Source of the DNA: Mycolicibacter kumamotonensis
GTDB lineage: Bacteria; Actinomycetota; Actinomycetes; Mycobacteriales; Mycobacteriaceae
Assembly (NCBI RefSeq): GCF_002086285.1
Contig: NZ_MVHU01000009.1
Coordinates: forward strand, 62,001-126,000
DNA: 64,000 nt
Reading direction: 5' to 3'
Numbering within the stretch: the stretch's first letter is position 1; each line of letters begins with the position of its first letter. Below are positions 34,090-44,279 of the stretch, piece after piece. A program made the translations under genes and the position numbers. Below the pieces are notes generated by a model. The model saw only the letters and a list, made by a program, of their open reading frames with translations, was not told the origin of the DNA and made no database searches.

Positions 34090-34809
34090 ATGGCGGCCAT
34101 GAACAACCCCGCCAACGCCGCTGCCTCCCCTCGGGTACTGGTAGTCGACGACGACTCCGATGTGCTCGCCTCCCTGGAACGTGGACTGCGCCTGTCCGGT
34201 TTCGAGGTGGCCACGGCGGCCGACGGCGCCGAGGCGTTGCGCAGCGCCAAGGAGACCCGCCCGGATGCCATCGTGCTCGACATCAACATGCCGGTGCTCG
34301 ACGGCGTCAGCGTGGTGACGGCGCTGCGGGCGATGGGCGATGACGTGCCGGTCTGCGTGCTGTCCGCTCGCAGTTCGGTCGACGACCGGGTCGCCGGGCT
34401 GGAGGCCGGCGCCGACGACTACCTGGTCAAGCCGTTCGTGCTCGCCGAGCTGGTGGCCCGGGTGCGGGCGATGCTGCGGCGGCGCGGGTCGTCGGCCAGC
34501 TCGTCGTCGGAGACCATCACCGTCGGCCCGCTGGAGGTCGACATCCCGGGCCGCCGGGCCCGGGTCAAGGGCGTCGACGTGGACCTGACCAAACGGGAGT
34601 TCGATCTGTTGGCGGTGCTCGCCGAACACAAGACTGCGGTGTTGTCGCGCGCCCAACTCCTCGAGCTGGTCTGGGGCTACGACTTCGCCGCGGACACCAA
34701 CGTCGTCGACGTGTTCATCGGCTACCTGCGACGCAAGCTGGAAGCCGGCGGCGCGCCCCGGCTGCTGCACACCGTACGCGGAGTCGGCTTCGTTCTGCGC
34801 ACGCAGTGA
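34090..34809 (+). CDS. prrA: response regulator PrrA
   Basis: 239 residues, nearly identical to mycobacterial PrrA as remembered. Receiver domain: [18 protein letters not shown], phospho-acceptor Asp64 in [13 protein letters not shown], conserved Lys in [13 protein letters not shown]. The C-terminal winged helix of the OmpR/PhoB class starts after a Ser-rich linker and ends [15 protein letters not shown]. PrrA is the essential regulator of the PrrAB system, linked to intracellular growth and nitrogen or redox responses. Its stop overlaps an in-frame GTG of the kinase gene. Confidence 0.95.
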   Translation: MAAMNNPANAAASPRVLVVDDDSDVLASLERGLRLSGFEVATAADGAEALRSAKETRPDAIVLDINMPVLDGVSVVTALRAMGDDVPVCVLSARSSVDDRVAGLEAGADDYLVKPFVLAELVARVRAMLRRRGSSASSSSETITVGPLEVDIPGRRARVKGVDVDLTKREFDLLAVLAEHKTAVLSRAQLLELVWGYDFAADTNVVDVFIGYLRRKLEAGGAPRLLHTVRGVGFVLRTQ

Positions 34810-34817
34810 GGACCACC

Positions 34818-36161
34818 ATGAACGTCATGAACGCGCTGCGGCGCCTCTTCGCCCGCACGCCGTCGCTGCGGACCCGGGTGGTGCTGGCGACCGCCATCGG
34901 CACCGCGATCGTGACGGTCATCATCGGGGCCATCGTGTGGGTCGGGATCACCAACGACCGCAAGTACTGGCTGGACCGCAGGCTTGACGAGGCGGCCGGT
35001 CTGACGGTGCCGCTGATCGGCCTGGGTGAGCTGCCCCGATCGGCCGCTGCCACCGACGCGGTGATCACCCTGCGCCGGGCGGGTGAGGTGACGTCGAACT
35101 CCGCGGTGGTGCTGCCGCAGCTGGAGCCGGGCTACGCCGACACCGAGATCGACGGGGTGCTCTACCGGGTGCGGACCGTCGACATCCCGGGTCCCGGGCC
35201 GCGGTCGCTGGCGGTCGGCGCCACCTACGACGCCACCGTGGCCGACACCAACAACCTGCACCGGCGGGTGCTGTTGCTGTGCACGTTCGCGATCGGCGCC
35301 GCCGCGGTGCTGGGCTGGCTGCTGGCCGCGTTCGCGGTGCGGCCGCTGCGCCGGCTGGCCCAGCAGGCCCGGTCGATCGACGCCGGCGACGAGCGCCCGG
35401 AGATCGAGGTGCGCGGCGCCAGCGAGGCCGTGGAGATCGCCGAGGCGATGCGCGGCATGCTGCAGCGGATCTGGACCGAGCAGGACCGCACCAAGGAGGC
35501 GCTGGCCTCCGCACGCGACTTCGCCGCGGTGTCCTCGCACGAGCTGCGCACCCCGCTGACCGCGATGCGAACCAATCTGGAGGTGCTGACCACCCTGGAT
35601 CTGCCCGACGATCAGCGCAAGGAAGTCCTCAACGACGTGGTCCGCACCCAGACCCGGATCGAGGCCACGCTGTCCGCGCTGGAGCGGCTGGCCCAGGGCG
35701 AACTGTCGACGGCCGACGACCAGGTTCCCGTCGACATCACCGAGCTGCTCGACCGGGCCGCCCACGACGCGATGCGGGTCTTCCCCGACCTGAACGTCTC
35801 GCTGGTGCCGTCGCCGACGTGCATCATCGTCGGGCTGCCGGCCGGGCTGCGGCTGGCGGTGGACAACGCGATCGCCAACGCGGTCAAGCACGGCGGCGCA
35901 ACCCAGGTGCAGCTGTCGGCGGTCACCTCCCGCGCGGGCGTCGAGATCGCCATCGACGACAACGGCGCCGGGGTTCCCGAAGAGGAGCGCCGGATGGTGT
36001 TCGAGAGATTCTCCCGCGGGTCGACGGCCTCGCATTCAGGCTCCGGCCTAGGGCTGGCCCTGGTGGCACAGCAGGCCGGACTGCACGGCGGCACGGCGTC
36101 GCTGGAGGACAGCCCGATGGGCGGGGTACGGCTGATGCTGCGGCTACCGCCGCCGCGCTGA
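34818..36161 (+). CDS. prrB: sensor histidine kinase PrrB
   Basis: 447 residues from the ATG at 34818, chosen because MNVMNALRRLFARTPSLRTR matches the family start; a GTG at 34806 overlapping the prrA stop is the alternative. Two membrane helices (about 20-42 and 155-176) flank an extracytoplasmic sensor region; then a HAMP segment (RPLRRLAQQARSIDAGDE), dimerisation helix with phospho-acceptor His in SSHELRTPLTAMR, and ATPase boxes NAIANAVKHGG, DDNGAGVPEEE and SGSGLGLALV. Partner of PrrA. Confidence 0.94.
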   Translation: MNVMNALRRLFARTPSLRTRVVLATAIGTAIVTVIIGAIVWVGITNDRKYWLDRRLDEAAGLTVPLIGLGELPRSAAATDAVITLRRAGEVTSNSAVVLPQLEPGYADTEIDGVLYRVRTVDIPGPGPRSLAVGATYDATVADTNNLHRRVLLLCTFAIGAAAVLGWLLAAFAVRPLRRLAQQARSIDAGDERPEIEVRGASEAVEIAEAMRGMLQRIWTEQDRTKEALASARDFAAVSSHELRTPLTAMRTNLEVLTTLDLPDDQRKEVLNDVVRTQTRIEATLSALERLAQGELSTADDQVPVDITELLDRAAHDAMRVFPDLNVSLVPSPTCIIVGLPAGLRLAVDNAIANAVKHGGATQVQLSAVTSRAGVEIAIDDNGAGVPEEERRMVFERFSRGSTASHSGSGLGLALVAQQAGLHGGTASLEDSPMGGVRLMLRLPPPR

Positions 36162-36173
36162 CCCGGTGATCGC

Positions 36174-36521
36174 CTACTTCGTGCCGCCAGCATCCCAGCG
36201 GGTGAAGCCAGCCGCCTCGGCCGTCTGCTCGTCGGCGAACCACACCTCGGCGATCGTCTGCCCGTAGGAGGGGCTCTCCGGGCCGTGGTAGAGCATCGAG
36301 TCCTCATTGCCCTTGATCGTCCAGCCCGCCGGACCGCTGCCGTCCTCACCCGGCCGCGCTGAACCTTCGCCGTAGGGTGCACCGCCGACCGGGATCACGG
36401 TGGTCTCGGCCTCTGTCGACACCGGAACCTCGCGGGTGACCCACCGGATGCTGAACGCGAATGTCAGCAGCAGGCCCAGCACAAAAGACAAGCCCATCAA
36501 CCAGCCATTGACGCCATGCAT
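36174..36521 (-). CDS. arfC: ArfC-like membrane protein (Rv0901-like)
   Basis: 115 residues from the ATG at 36521, which shares its A with the TGA of arfB (TGATG). One N-terminal helix (VNGWLMGLSFVLGLLLTFAF) is followed by a hydrophilic domain ending EVWFADEQTAEAAGFTRWD. The position as third gene after the OmpA-like gene and the 50-residue protein matches the arfABC (Rv0899-Rv0901) operon, which is associated with ammonia release and acid adaptation. Convergent with prrB, 12 bases apart. Confidence 0.82.
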   Translation of the reverse strand: MHGVNGWLMGLSFVLGLLLTFAFSIRWVTREVPVSTEAETTVIPVGGAPYGEGSARPGEDGSGPAGWTIKGNEDSMLYHGPESPSYGQTIAEVWFADEQTAEAAGFTRWDAGGTK

Positions 36522-36673
36522 CAGTCGGTTCCTATCTCCCGTGAGCCGGGTAGGGCCGCGATGGCATCTTCTCGGCTGATGCGACGGATCGAGACGACCG
36601 TGAGTAGCCAGGCGATCGCCGAACCCGCCACGAACGCCAGCAGGTACCACAGCCAGTGAATGACGAAATTCAT
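36521..36673 (-). CDS. arfB: ArfB-like 50-residue membrane protein (Rv0900-like)
   Basis: Translation of the minus strand from the ATG at 36673 gives exactly 50 residues, the length of ArfB. It begins MNFVIHWLWYLLAFVAGSAI, a single membrane helix, and ends in a polar tail with SIRRISREDAIAALPG. A GGAGAG ribosome-binding site lies six bases before the start. Its stop overlaps the arfC start by one base and it begins 10 bases after the arfA stop, so all three are one operon. Small size explains why it can be overlooked. Confidence 0.87.
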   Translation of the reverse strand: MNFVIHWLWYLLAFVAGSAIAWLLTVVSIRRISREDAIAALPGSREIGTD

Positions 36674-36683
36674 CGGACTCTCC

Positions 36684-37760
36684 TTAGCTAACGGTGATCA
36701 CGACCCGGCGGTTTTGGGCGCGGCCGTCCGGTGTCGCGTTGCTGGCGACCGGGTCGGCCGATCCGAACCCCTTGGCGGTGACCCGGTCGGCGGGCACGCC
36801 CTGCGCCACCAAGAAATCGGCGACCGCCTTGGCCCGGCTGGTGCTCAGCGGCACGTTGATACCGTCGTTGCCGGTGTTGTCGGTGTAGCCGCTGACCGTC
36901 ACCTGCAGGCCGCGGCAGCCCTTCAGCTTCTCCGCGACCCGGCTCAGTTGCTGTCGGCTGCCCGGCGACAGGGCCTGACCGTTGGTCACGAACGTGATCG
37001 GGGTGCTCATCAGGGCGGTGATGTCGGCTTGCAGGTTGCCGCAGTCGCCGGCCGGGCTCGCCGTGGGGGTGCGGGCCGGCGCAGGAGCCGGAGAAGCGCT
37101 GGGCGACAACGGACTCGGCGTCGGCGGTGGCGGGACTTCGGGCCTACTCGGGGCGGCAGGTGCGCTCGGCGCCTCGACCGCATCGGGCAGGACCACAATG
37201 TTGTTGGCCAGCTTCAGGTTTGGCCAGGCCGCTTTCGCGGCCGCCCCGACGGCTGATTTGACCGCACCGGACGTGGCGGTACCGATCAGCGTGACGGCAT
37301 CACCATTGATTTTGAATTTGAAGTCCGGCATGGTCACTGCGGCTTTGAACACCGATGCCAGGGCGGCGGAATCGGGCACGGCGACGCCCTGCTTAATGAT
37401 GAGGTTGTCGACGAGTTCCACATCGCTGCCGTACACGCCCGTGAGCATGTCGAGCAGCCATGTCCGCGTGGCGATGTCGGGCAGTTCACCGTTGAGGGTG
37501 ATGACATTGCCGTTGCGCAGAATCGACAACGGGGCGAACAAAAACCGCTGCGGACTCACGCTGGGCGCCACAGTCGACGGCGCGGCGACGCTGGGTGCAT
37601 TCGTCTCGAGTTTCGAGCGGTCCGCCATTCCGAGGCCGATCATGGCCAATAGCAAGGGAATTGCCGTCAGGGCGAGGAACCAGCCGACACCGGGAGGTCG
37701 ACGGTAAAAGCGGGATACCTTTCGCCATGCCGTCAAGGTAGATGTTTCGGGGCCCGGCAT
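36684..37760 (-). CDS. arfA: ArfA/OmpATb-like peptidoglycan-binding membrane protein
   Basis: 358 residues from the ATG at 37760, preceded by AGGAGG. The N-terminus is cytoplasmic, with one helix (GVGWFLALTAIPLLLAMIGLG), then the BON-type B-domain (residues about 85-240; TLNGELPD, FKFKINGDAVTLIGTA), a Pro/Ser/Ala linker, and the C-terminal OmpA domain with SGYTDNTGNDGINVPLSTSR and ASNATPDGRAQNRRVVI. The OmpA domain binds peptidoglycan. M. tuberculosis OmpATb (Rv0899, 326 residues) is shorter, mainly because the linker here is longer. Confidence 0.93.
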   Translation of the reverse strand: MPGPETSTLTAWRKVSRFYRRPPGVGWFLALTAIPLLLAMIGLGMADRSKLETNAPSVAAPSTVAPSVSPQRFLFAPLSILRNGNVITLNGELPDIATRTWLLDMLTGVYGSDVELVDNLIIKQGVAVPDSAALASVFKAAVTMPDFKFKINGDAVTLIGTATSGAVKSAVGAAAKAAWPNLKLANNIVVLPDAVEAPSAPAAPSRPEVPPPPTPSPLSPSASPAPAPARTPTASPAGDCGNLQADITALMSTPITFVTNGQALSPGSRQQLSRVAEKLKGCRGLQVTVSGYTDNTGNDGINVPLSTSRAKAVADFLVAQGVPADRVTAKGFGSADPVASNATPDGRAQNRRVVITVS

Positions 37761-37848
37761 GGATCCTCCTAGAAGATCGACAAAGCACCTCGGTGTCCAC
37801 GACACCGCGAGTGTAGGGGCTTGCGATCAGCTACCGGAGGTATTCAGC

Positions 37849-38328
37849 CTATTTCGCGCTCTGGCCCGGCGACGGCGCGGCGATCACAAACTTGTCGACG
37901 ATGTCGGCCCGCGGCCAGGCGCCCCGCGCGGCGTCTGCGACAGCAGCCGCCTCTGACGCCCGCGTGGCGGTGCCGGCCAGCGTCACGGTGTCGCCGGCGA
38001 TGCTCACTTCGTAATCGCCGATCACCGCCGCCGCTTCGAAAACCGGAGCCGACATGGTGAAGTCCGGTGTGGTGGCGCCGGGCGCCAGACCGAGCCGGTC
38101 GACGACGGTGACATCCTCGCTCGAGGTGATCACCGCGTCCAACAGCGCCCGCTTGGCCGCCGGGTCCGCCACATCCCCGGTCACGGTGATCTCGGTGCCG
38201 CGGCGGATCACCGAGACCGGCGCAGCGGCACCGGGATCAGTGCCGTCGGGCGAACCTTCCCGCAGCCCACAGCCGATCGCGCCGAGCAGCACCGCAACCA
38301 GCGCTGCCGCGATCAACCAGGCGCGCAC
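37849..38328 (-). CDS. lipoprotein with stand-alone BON/ArfA-B-like domain
   Basis: 159 residues from a GTG. Lipoprotein signal LIAAALVAVLLGAIGCG with the lipobox Cys at 20. The mature part aligns with the B-domain of the neighbouring ArfA: ITVTGDVADPAAKRALLDAV against ArfA's ITLNGELPD region, and YEVSIAGDTVTLAGTATRAS against FKFKINGDAVTLIGTATSGA. It therefore looks like a duplicate of the ArfA BON part without the OmpA domain, anchored by lipid instead of a helix. It starts directly behind the FKBP gene stop. Confidence 0.78.
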   Translation of the reverse strand: MRAWLIAAALVAVLLGAIGCGLREGSPDGTDPGAAAPVSVIRRGTEITVTGDVADPAAKRALLDAVITSSEDVTVVDRLGLAPGATTPDFTMSAPVFEAAAVIGDYEVSIAGDTVTLAGTATRASEAAAVADAARGAWPRADIVDKFVIAAPSPGQSAK

Positions 38329-38697
38329 TCAGCGGGTGCCGAGCAGATCGATCACAAAGACCAGGGTCTTGCCGGCCAGTTGGTGTCCGGCGCCGGCCGG
38401 TCCGTAAGCCAGCTCGGGCGGGATCACCAATTGGCGCCGGCCGCCCACCTTCATTCCCGGGATGCCGTCCTGCCAGCCCGCGATGAGCCCGTCGAGCGGA
38501 AACTCCAACGACTCCCCGCGGTTCCACGAGCTGTCGAACTCCGTACCGGTGTCGTAGTCGACACCCAGGTAGTGCACGTTGACCAGGGCGCCGGGGGCGG
38601 CCTGAGCGCCGTCTCCGACCACGATGTCCTCGATGACCAGTTCGGTCGGGGGCGGGCCGCTCGGGACCGTGATCTGGGGCTTGGCCGAGTTCGTCAT
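38329..38697 (-). CDS. FKBP-type peptidyl-prolyl isomerase
   Basis: 122 residues forming a single FKBP domain: [69 protein letters not shown] and LVFVIDLL. The active-site aromatic cluster (Tyr, Phe, Asp, Trp, Tyr) is preserved. No signal peptide is present, so it is cytosolic. It lies between gltA2 (five bases upstream) and the BON lipoprotein gene, suggesting a three-gene transcript. Confidence 0.92.
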   Translation of the reverse strand: MTNSAKPQITVPSGPPPTELVIEDIVVGDGAQAAPGALVNVHYLGVDYDTGTEFDSSWNRGESLEFPLDGLIAGWQDGIPGMKVGGRRQLVIPPELAYGPAGAGHQLAGKTLVFVIDLLGTR

Positions 38698-38702
38698 GGC
38701 GG

Positions 38703-39998
<1,296 letters not shown>

Positions 39999-40106
39999 AA
40001 GGAACCCCTTTGCGCTATTCGGCTAACGAGTCGATTGGGTGTGTATAGGAAAAGGTAGTCGGTTGAGGGCCGGCGCGCCCGCCCGGGGCCGGGTATCGCG
40101 GCACGT

Positions 40107-41378
40107 TCACCGCGCCTCCCCCGGTCCCGGCCGACGGTAGCCGATGAAGGCCGGCGCCACGAGCGCGGCGAGCAGCACTCCGACGATCACCAGCACCCCG
40201 CCCCCGGCCGCCGCGGCAGCCGTGCCCACCACCGCGCCGGCCGCCCCGTGCACGGCGTCGGCGAGCCGGGGACCACCGGCGACGATCACCGTGAACACCC
40301 CCTGCAATCGGCCCCGCATCTCATCGGAGGCGACCTGCTGCAGGATCGTCGACCGGAACGCCGCCGACACCATGTCGGCGGCGCCGCCGACCGCCAGAAA
40401 CGCCAGCGCCACCCACAACACCCGCCCGGTGTGGCCGTCCGCGCGCCCCACCGCCAGCCCGAAACCGGCCATCGCCGCGCCCCAGACCGCGATCGAGACG
40501 ACGATCGCCAGCCCCTGGCGGGTGATCCGCGGCAGCCAGCCCGAAAACACCCCGCCTGCCACCGCCCCGACCGCCATCGCCGCGGCCAACAGCGCCATGG
40601 TGGTGCCACCCTCGACCGGCCCGCCGAAGTCCGCGGCGGCGATCTGCGGAAACAACGCCCGGGGCAGACCCAGCACCATCGCGATCACATCCACCACGAA
40701 CGACATCAGCACCACGGTGTTGCCGGCCAGAAAGCGGAATCCGTCCAGCACCGCCGCCACCCCGAAGCGGGAGCTGTCGGGCGAGCCTGCGGGCGGCATC
40801 GGGGCCAGCCGGAACGTGGCCCAGATGGGGAAGAGACACGTCAGCGCATCGATCAGGTACAGCGTGGACAGGTCCACCCAGCCGAGCAGCAACCCGGCCA
40901 GCAGCGGCCCGACGATCGCCCCGAACTGCATCACGGTCATGTTCAGCGAATTGGCGGCGGGCAGGTCGCCGCCGGCCACCAGCCGCGGAATCGCCGCGGA
41001 CCGGGTGGGCGAGTTGATGGCGTAGAACGCCTGCTGCACCGACAGCAGGCCCAGCACCAGCCATACCCCGCCGCCGAGCACCGCCTGCACCCACAGCAAC
41101 AGCGACGCCAGCCCCAGCCCGCAGGAGGCGAAGATCAGCAGTTTCCGGCGGTCCATCGCATCGGCCCAGGCCCCGCCCAGCAGTCCGAACACCACCAGCG
41201 GCACCAGCGCGAACAGACCGGCCAGCCCGACGTAGGCCGAACTGCCGGTCAGCGCGTAGATCTGCACCGGGACCGCGAAGATCGTCAGGTTCGCGCCGAT
41301 GACGGTGGGAATCCCGGCCAGCCACAGCCGCCGGAAGTCCGGGCTGCGCAACGGGGTGGTGTCGGCGAACAGTCTCAC
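40107..41378 (-). CDS. MFS transporter (EntS/MFS_3-like)
   Basis: 423 residues with twelve membrane helices. The start LRSPDFRRLWLAGIPTVIGANL and the loop GGAWADAMDRRKLLI after helix 2 are MFS_3 signatures, the group that includes enterobactin exporter EntS and macrolide pumps. It starts 17 bases after the pdxH stop on the same strand. Substrate cannot be predicted. Confidence 0.85.
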   Translation of the reverse strand: MRLFADTTPLRSPDFRRLWLAGIPTVIGANLTIFAVPVQIYALTGSSAYVGLAGLFALVPLVVFGLLGGAWADAMDRRKLLIFASCGLGLASLLLWVQAVLGGGVWLVLGLLSVQQAFYAINSPTRSAAIPRLVAGGDLPAANSLNMTVMQFGAIVGPLLAGLLLGWVDLSTLYLIDALTCLFPIWATFRLAPMPPAGSPDSSRFGVAAVLDGFRFLAGNTVVLMSFVVDVIAMVLGLPRALFPQIAAADFGGPVEGGTTMALLAAAMAVGAVAGGVFSGWLPRITRQGLAIVVSIAVWGAAMAGFGLAVGRADGHTGRVLWVALAFLAVGGAADMVSAAFRSTILQQVASDEMRGRLQGVFTVIVAGGPRLADAVHGAAGAVVGTAAAAAGGGVLVIVGVLLAALVAPAFIGYRRPGPGEAR

Positions 41379-41394
41379 GCCGGCCGATCCGGGC

Positions 41395-42054
41395 TCAGGG
41401 CTGCAGACGCTCGATGCGTCCGCCGGTGACCCGAATCCTGTTGTGCAAACGGCCTTCCCGGCCTTGCCAGAACTCCACCACCTCGGGCGCGATCACGTAC
41501 CCGACCCAGGTGGGCGGGACCGGAATCTGCTTGAGGCCGGCGAACTGGTCGGTCACCGCGGCCAGCTGGTCCAGCAGCGCCGCCCGCGACGCGATCGGCC
41601 GGGACTGCTGCGACGCCCAGAAGCCCAGCTGCGATGCCCGGGGCCGGTGCGCCCAGTATTCGGCGGGGATGGCGGCGTCGGTCTTGGTGACCCGGCCACG
41701 GATGTGCACCTGCCGGCCCAGCTGATACCAGGGAAAGGTCGCCGAAGCGTACGGTGTCGCGGCCAGCTGCGCGGCCTTGGCCGAACCGTCGTCGGTGAAG
41801 AAGGTGACACCGTTCTCGTCGAGGTTCTTGCACAACACCGAACGGCTGAACGGCATGCCGTTTTCGACCGTGGCCACCACCATGGCGTTGGGTTCGGGGA
41901 TCCCGGCGCGTTCGGCGTCACCGATCCAGTTGCGCAGCAGAACCTCCCAGCCGTCCTCGAGCCAGTCCACGTCGAGGTCGCCGCTGTTGTCCTTCTCCCG
42001 GTATTCCACTCGCATCGCCGCCAGGTGCTCGTTGTCGGGGCCCGTCCTGTGCAC
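41395..42054 (-). CDS. pdxH: pyridoxamine 5'-phosphate oxidase
   Basis: 219 residues from a GTG. FMN-binding split-barrel enzyme: [68 protein letters not shown] and the C-terminal signature [16 protein letters not shown]. It oxidises pyridoxine or pyridoxamine phosphate to pyridoxal phosphate, the cofactor needed by SerC encoded nearby. In M. tuberculosis the named pdxH is at another locus, so this placement differs from that genome. It is divergent from citA, 85 bases apart. Confidence 0.93.
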   Translation of the reverse strand: MHRTGPDNEHLAAMRVEYREKDNSGDLDVDWLEDGWEVLLRNWIGDAERAGIPEPNAMVVATVENGMPFSRSVLCKNLDENGVTFFTDDGSAKAAQLAATPYASATFPWYQLGRQVHIRGRVTKTDAAIPAEYWAHRPRASQLGFWASQQSRPIASRAALLDQLAAVTDQFAGLKQIPVPPTWVGYVIAPEVVEFWQGREGRLHNRIRVTGGRIERLQP

Positions 42055-42139
42055 CGCATAACGCTACGCCCCGGCGCATCCCGGTCGGTGTTACCGGCCG
42101 GTAGCCGCCGTCGCGGACCCGAGTGGAAGAATCGGATGC

Positions 42140-43255
42140 ATGACTGCTGCAGTCCCGGATAACTTCGTCGCCGGCCTGGAGGGCACGGTGGCCTTCACCA
42201 CCGAGATCGCCGAACCTGACAAGGACGGCGGCGCGCTGCGCTACCGCGGCGTCGACATCGAGGATCTGGCCTCCCGGGTCAGCTTCGGCGATGTGTGGGC
42301 CCTGCTGGTCGACGGCGACTTCAATCGCCCGCTGGCCCCGGCCGAGGCCATGGAACTGTCGGTGCGCACCGGTGACGTGCGGGTCGACGCCCAGGCCGCG
42401 GTGGCGATGCTGGCACCACAGTGGGGCTTCAAGCCGCTGCTGGACACCGACGACGCCACCGCCCGGGACCAGTTGGCACGTGCGGCGGTGATGGTGCTGT
42501 CCTACGTCGCGCAGTCGGCTCGCGGCTCGCAGACCGCGGTGCCGCAGTCGGAGATCGACGGCTGCGCCACCATCACCGAGCGGTTCATGACCCGCTGGCG
42601 CGGCGAACCCGACCCCCGCCACGTCGAGGCGATCGACGCCTACTGGGTGTCGGCGGCCGAGCACGGCATGAACGCCTCGACGTTCACCGCCCGGGTGATC
42701 GCCTCCACCGGCGCCGACGTCGGCGCGGCGCTGTCCGGCGCGATCGGCGCGATGAGCGGCCCGCTGCACGGTGGCGCCCCGGCCCGGGTGATCCCGATGA
42801 TCGCCGAGGCCGAGGATTCCGGCGACGCCCGCGCGGTGGTCAAGGGCATCCTGGACCGCGGCGAGAAGTTGATGGGCTTCGGACATCGGGTGTACCGCGC
42901 CGAGGACCCGCGCGCGCGGGTGCTGCGCGCCACCGCCAAGCGGCTGGACGCGCCGCGCTTCGAGGTAGCTGCGGCGCTGGAGCAGGCGGCGCTGACCGAA
43001 CTGCGGGAGCGCCGGCCGGACCGGGCCATCGAGACCAACGTCGAGTTCTGGGCGGCGGTGATCCTCGACTTCGCCGAGGTGCCCCCGCCGATGATGCCGG
43101 CGATGTTCACCTGTGGGCGCACCGCGGGCTGGTGCGCCCACATCATGGAGCAGAAGCGGCTGGGCAAGCTGGTGCGTCCCTCGGCGATCTACGTCGGGCC
43201 CGGGCCGCGCAGCGCGGATTCGGTCGCCGGCTGGGACAAGGTCGCCAAGGGCTGA
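42140..43255 (+). CDS. citA: second citrate synthase CitA
   Basis: 371 residues, the length of mycobacterial CitA. Citrate synthase features: LRYRGVDIEDLASRVSFGDV, EHGMNASTFTARVIASTGAD (His active site), MSGPLHGGAPARVIPMI, GFGHRVYRAEDPRARVL and AGWCAHIMEQKRLGKLVRPS. The last residues are SVAGWDKVAKG. A short second copy of this C-terminal coding end lies 84 bases further on. CitA shares the reaction of GltA2 and may serve under different carbon conditions; some homologues also act as 2-methylcitrate synthases. Confidence 0.93.
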   Translation: MTAAVPDNFVAGLEGTVAFTTEIAEPDKDGGALRYRGVDIEDLASRVSFGDVWALLVDGDFNRPLAPAEAMELSVRTGDVRVDAQAAVAMLAPQWGFKPLLDTDDATARDQLARAAVMVLSYVAQSARGSQTAVPQSEIDGCATITERFMTRWRGEPDPRHVEAIDAYWVSAAEHGMNASTFTARVIASTGADVGAALSGAIGAMSGPLHGGAPARVIPMIAEAEDSGDARAVVKGILDRGEKLMGFGHRVYRAEDPRARVLRATAKRLDAPRFEVAAALEQAALTELRERRPDRAIETNVEFWAAVILDFAEVPPPMMPAMFTCGRTAGWCAHIMEQKRLGKLVRPSAIYVGPGPRSADSVAGWDKVAKG

Positions 43256-43338
43256 ACCGGTCGGCCGTCACGCCGAACGTGTAATCAGCGCGAATTGAGG
43301 CGCGATTTTTCGATCTGAGTACACGCTCGCCGCAAGGC

Positions 43339-43377
43339 GGATCGGTGGCGGGCTGGGACCAGCTGGCCAATGCCTAA
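43339..43377 (+). pseudogene. relic of a second citA 3' end (12 codons plus stop)
   Basis: The frame GSVAGWDQLANA followed by TAA copies the last 12 residues of citA (SVAGWDKVAKG), with about three quarters of bases identical and differences concentrated at third positions. It has no start of its own. It lies between citA and the convergent methyltransferase gene, whose stop it overlaps by four bases. It reads as the end of a diverged citA allele left by recombination. Confidence 0.65.
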
Positions 43378-44180
43378 CAGCCACCGTCCGACTGCGCCCG
43401 CTCGGCCGTCAACACCCCCAGCCAGTCATCTGTAGAGCACCACGGCCGTCCGTTTGGGGCATACCGCCTGGCCAGGTCGGTGACTCGCGCTTGGTCACGC
43501 ACGACGAAACCGGCACCGTTTAGGGCATAGGTCAGCTCGGCAATGGACATGGCGGTAAGCCACGGCTCGCCACGACGGCGTACCAGTCGGGCGGTACGGC
43601 GAGCGCCGGCGAGATGATGCTTTCCCGTGATCGTCTCGGGTTCGCCGAAGTCAGTCACCAGTAGACTTCCGGGCGCGCAGATGTCGGCCAGATCCGCCAA
43701 AGTCTGGCCAATCGCCATCCGGGTGAGGTACACGGACACACCGATCCAGACGGTGACGCATGGCCTTGTCGAGTCGAATCCGACCTGATCAAGACGCTCC
43801 GCCAGACGATCAGACTCGAAATCGCACGGAACCCAGTGGACCCCCGGCCCAACTGTGCGATTGGCGCGCTCCAGTAACCGCTGCTTTTCCAGCTGGGTGG
43901 TCGGGGCGTCGACCTCGAAAATCGCCGGACCGGAACCGGTGCCAGGGACGCGCAGACTGGTGGTGTCAAACCCGGCTCCCAGTAGCACGATCTGATCGAT
44001 ACCCGCCGAAATAGCCTGTTGGAGCACATCATCCGTGTACCGGACACGAAGGACGATGTAGACATGCAACCCCGGCAGATAGCTGTCGAGAGCACGCAGC
44101 CATGTCCTGGCGATGACCGGCCTGGCCAACAGCGGAGCGTATCCGCCGGCCAACACCGCCGAGTCGGGGTCGTCGAGCAA
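43374..44180 (-). CDS. SAM-dependent methyltransferase, leucine-carboxyl-methyltransferase-like
   Basis: 268 residues from a TTG at 44180. SAM-binding motif IDQIVLLGAGFDTTSLRV, acidic loop IFEVDAPTTQLEKQRLL, CVTVWIGVSVYLTRMAIGQT and GSLLVTDFG identify the LCMT/TIGR00027-type class I methyltransferases, many of which surround mycobacterial lipid genes. The open frame continues upstream of the TTG with plausible family sequence (SLTAQTCALERAAESL) but contains no ATG or GTG before the fprB stop at 44282; a CTG at 44243 is the only near-start. The true N-terminus is therefore uncertain. Confidence 0.78.
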   Translation of the reverse strand: MLDDPDSAVLAGGYAPLLARPVIARTWLRALDSYLPGLHVYIVLRVRYTDDVLQQAISAGIDQIVLLGAGFDTTSLRVPGTGSGPAIFEVDAPTTQLEKQRLLERANRTVGPGVHWVPCDFESDRLAERLDQVGFDSTRPCVTVWIGVSVYLTRMAIGQTLADLADICAPGSLLVTDFGEPETITGKHHLAGARRTARLVRRRGEPWLTAMSIAELTYALNGAGFVVRDQARVTDLARRYAPNGRPWCSTDDWLGVLTAERAQSDGGC

Positions 44181-44279
44181 ACTGCGATGAGGCGGTTGGA
44201 GAGATTCGGCAGCCCGCTCGAGCGCGCACGTCTGCGCGGTCAGACTGGCATCGCGTTCACTCGGCGACGAGGCACGGGT

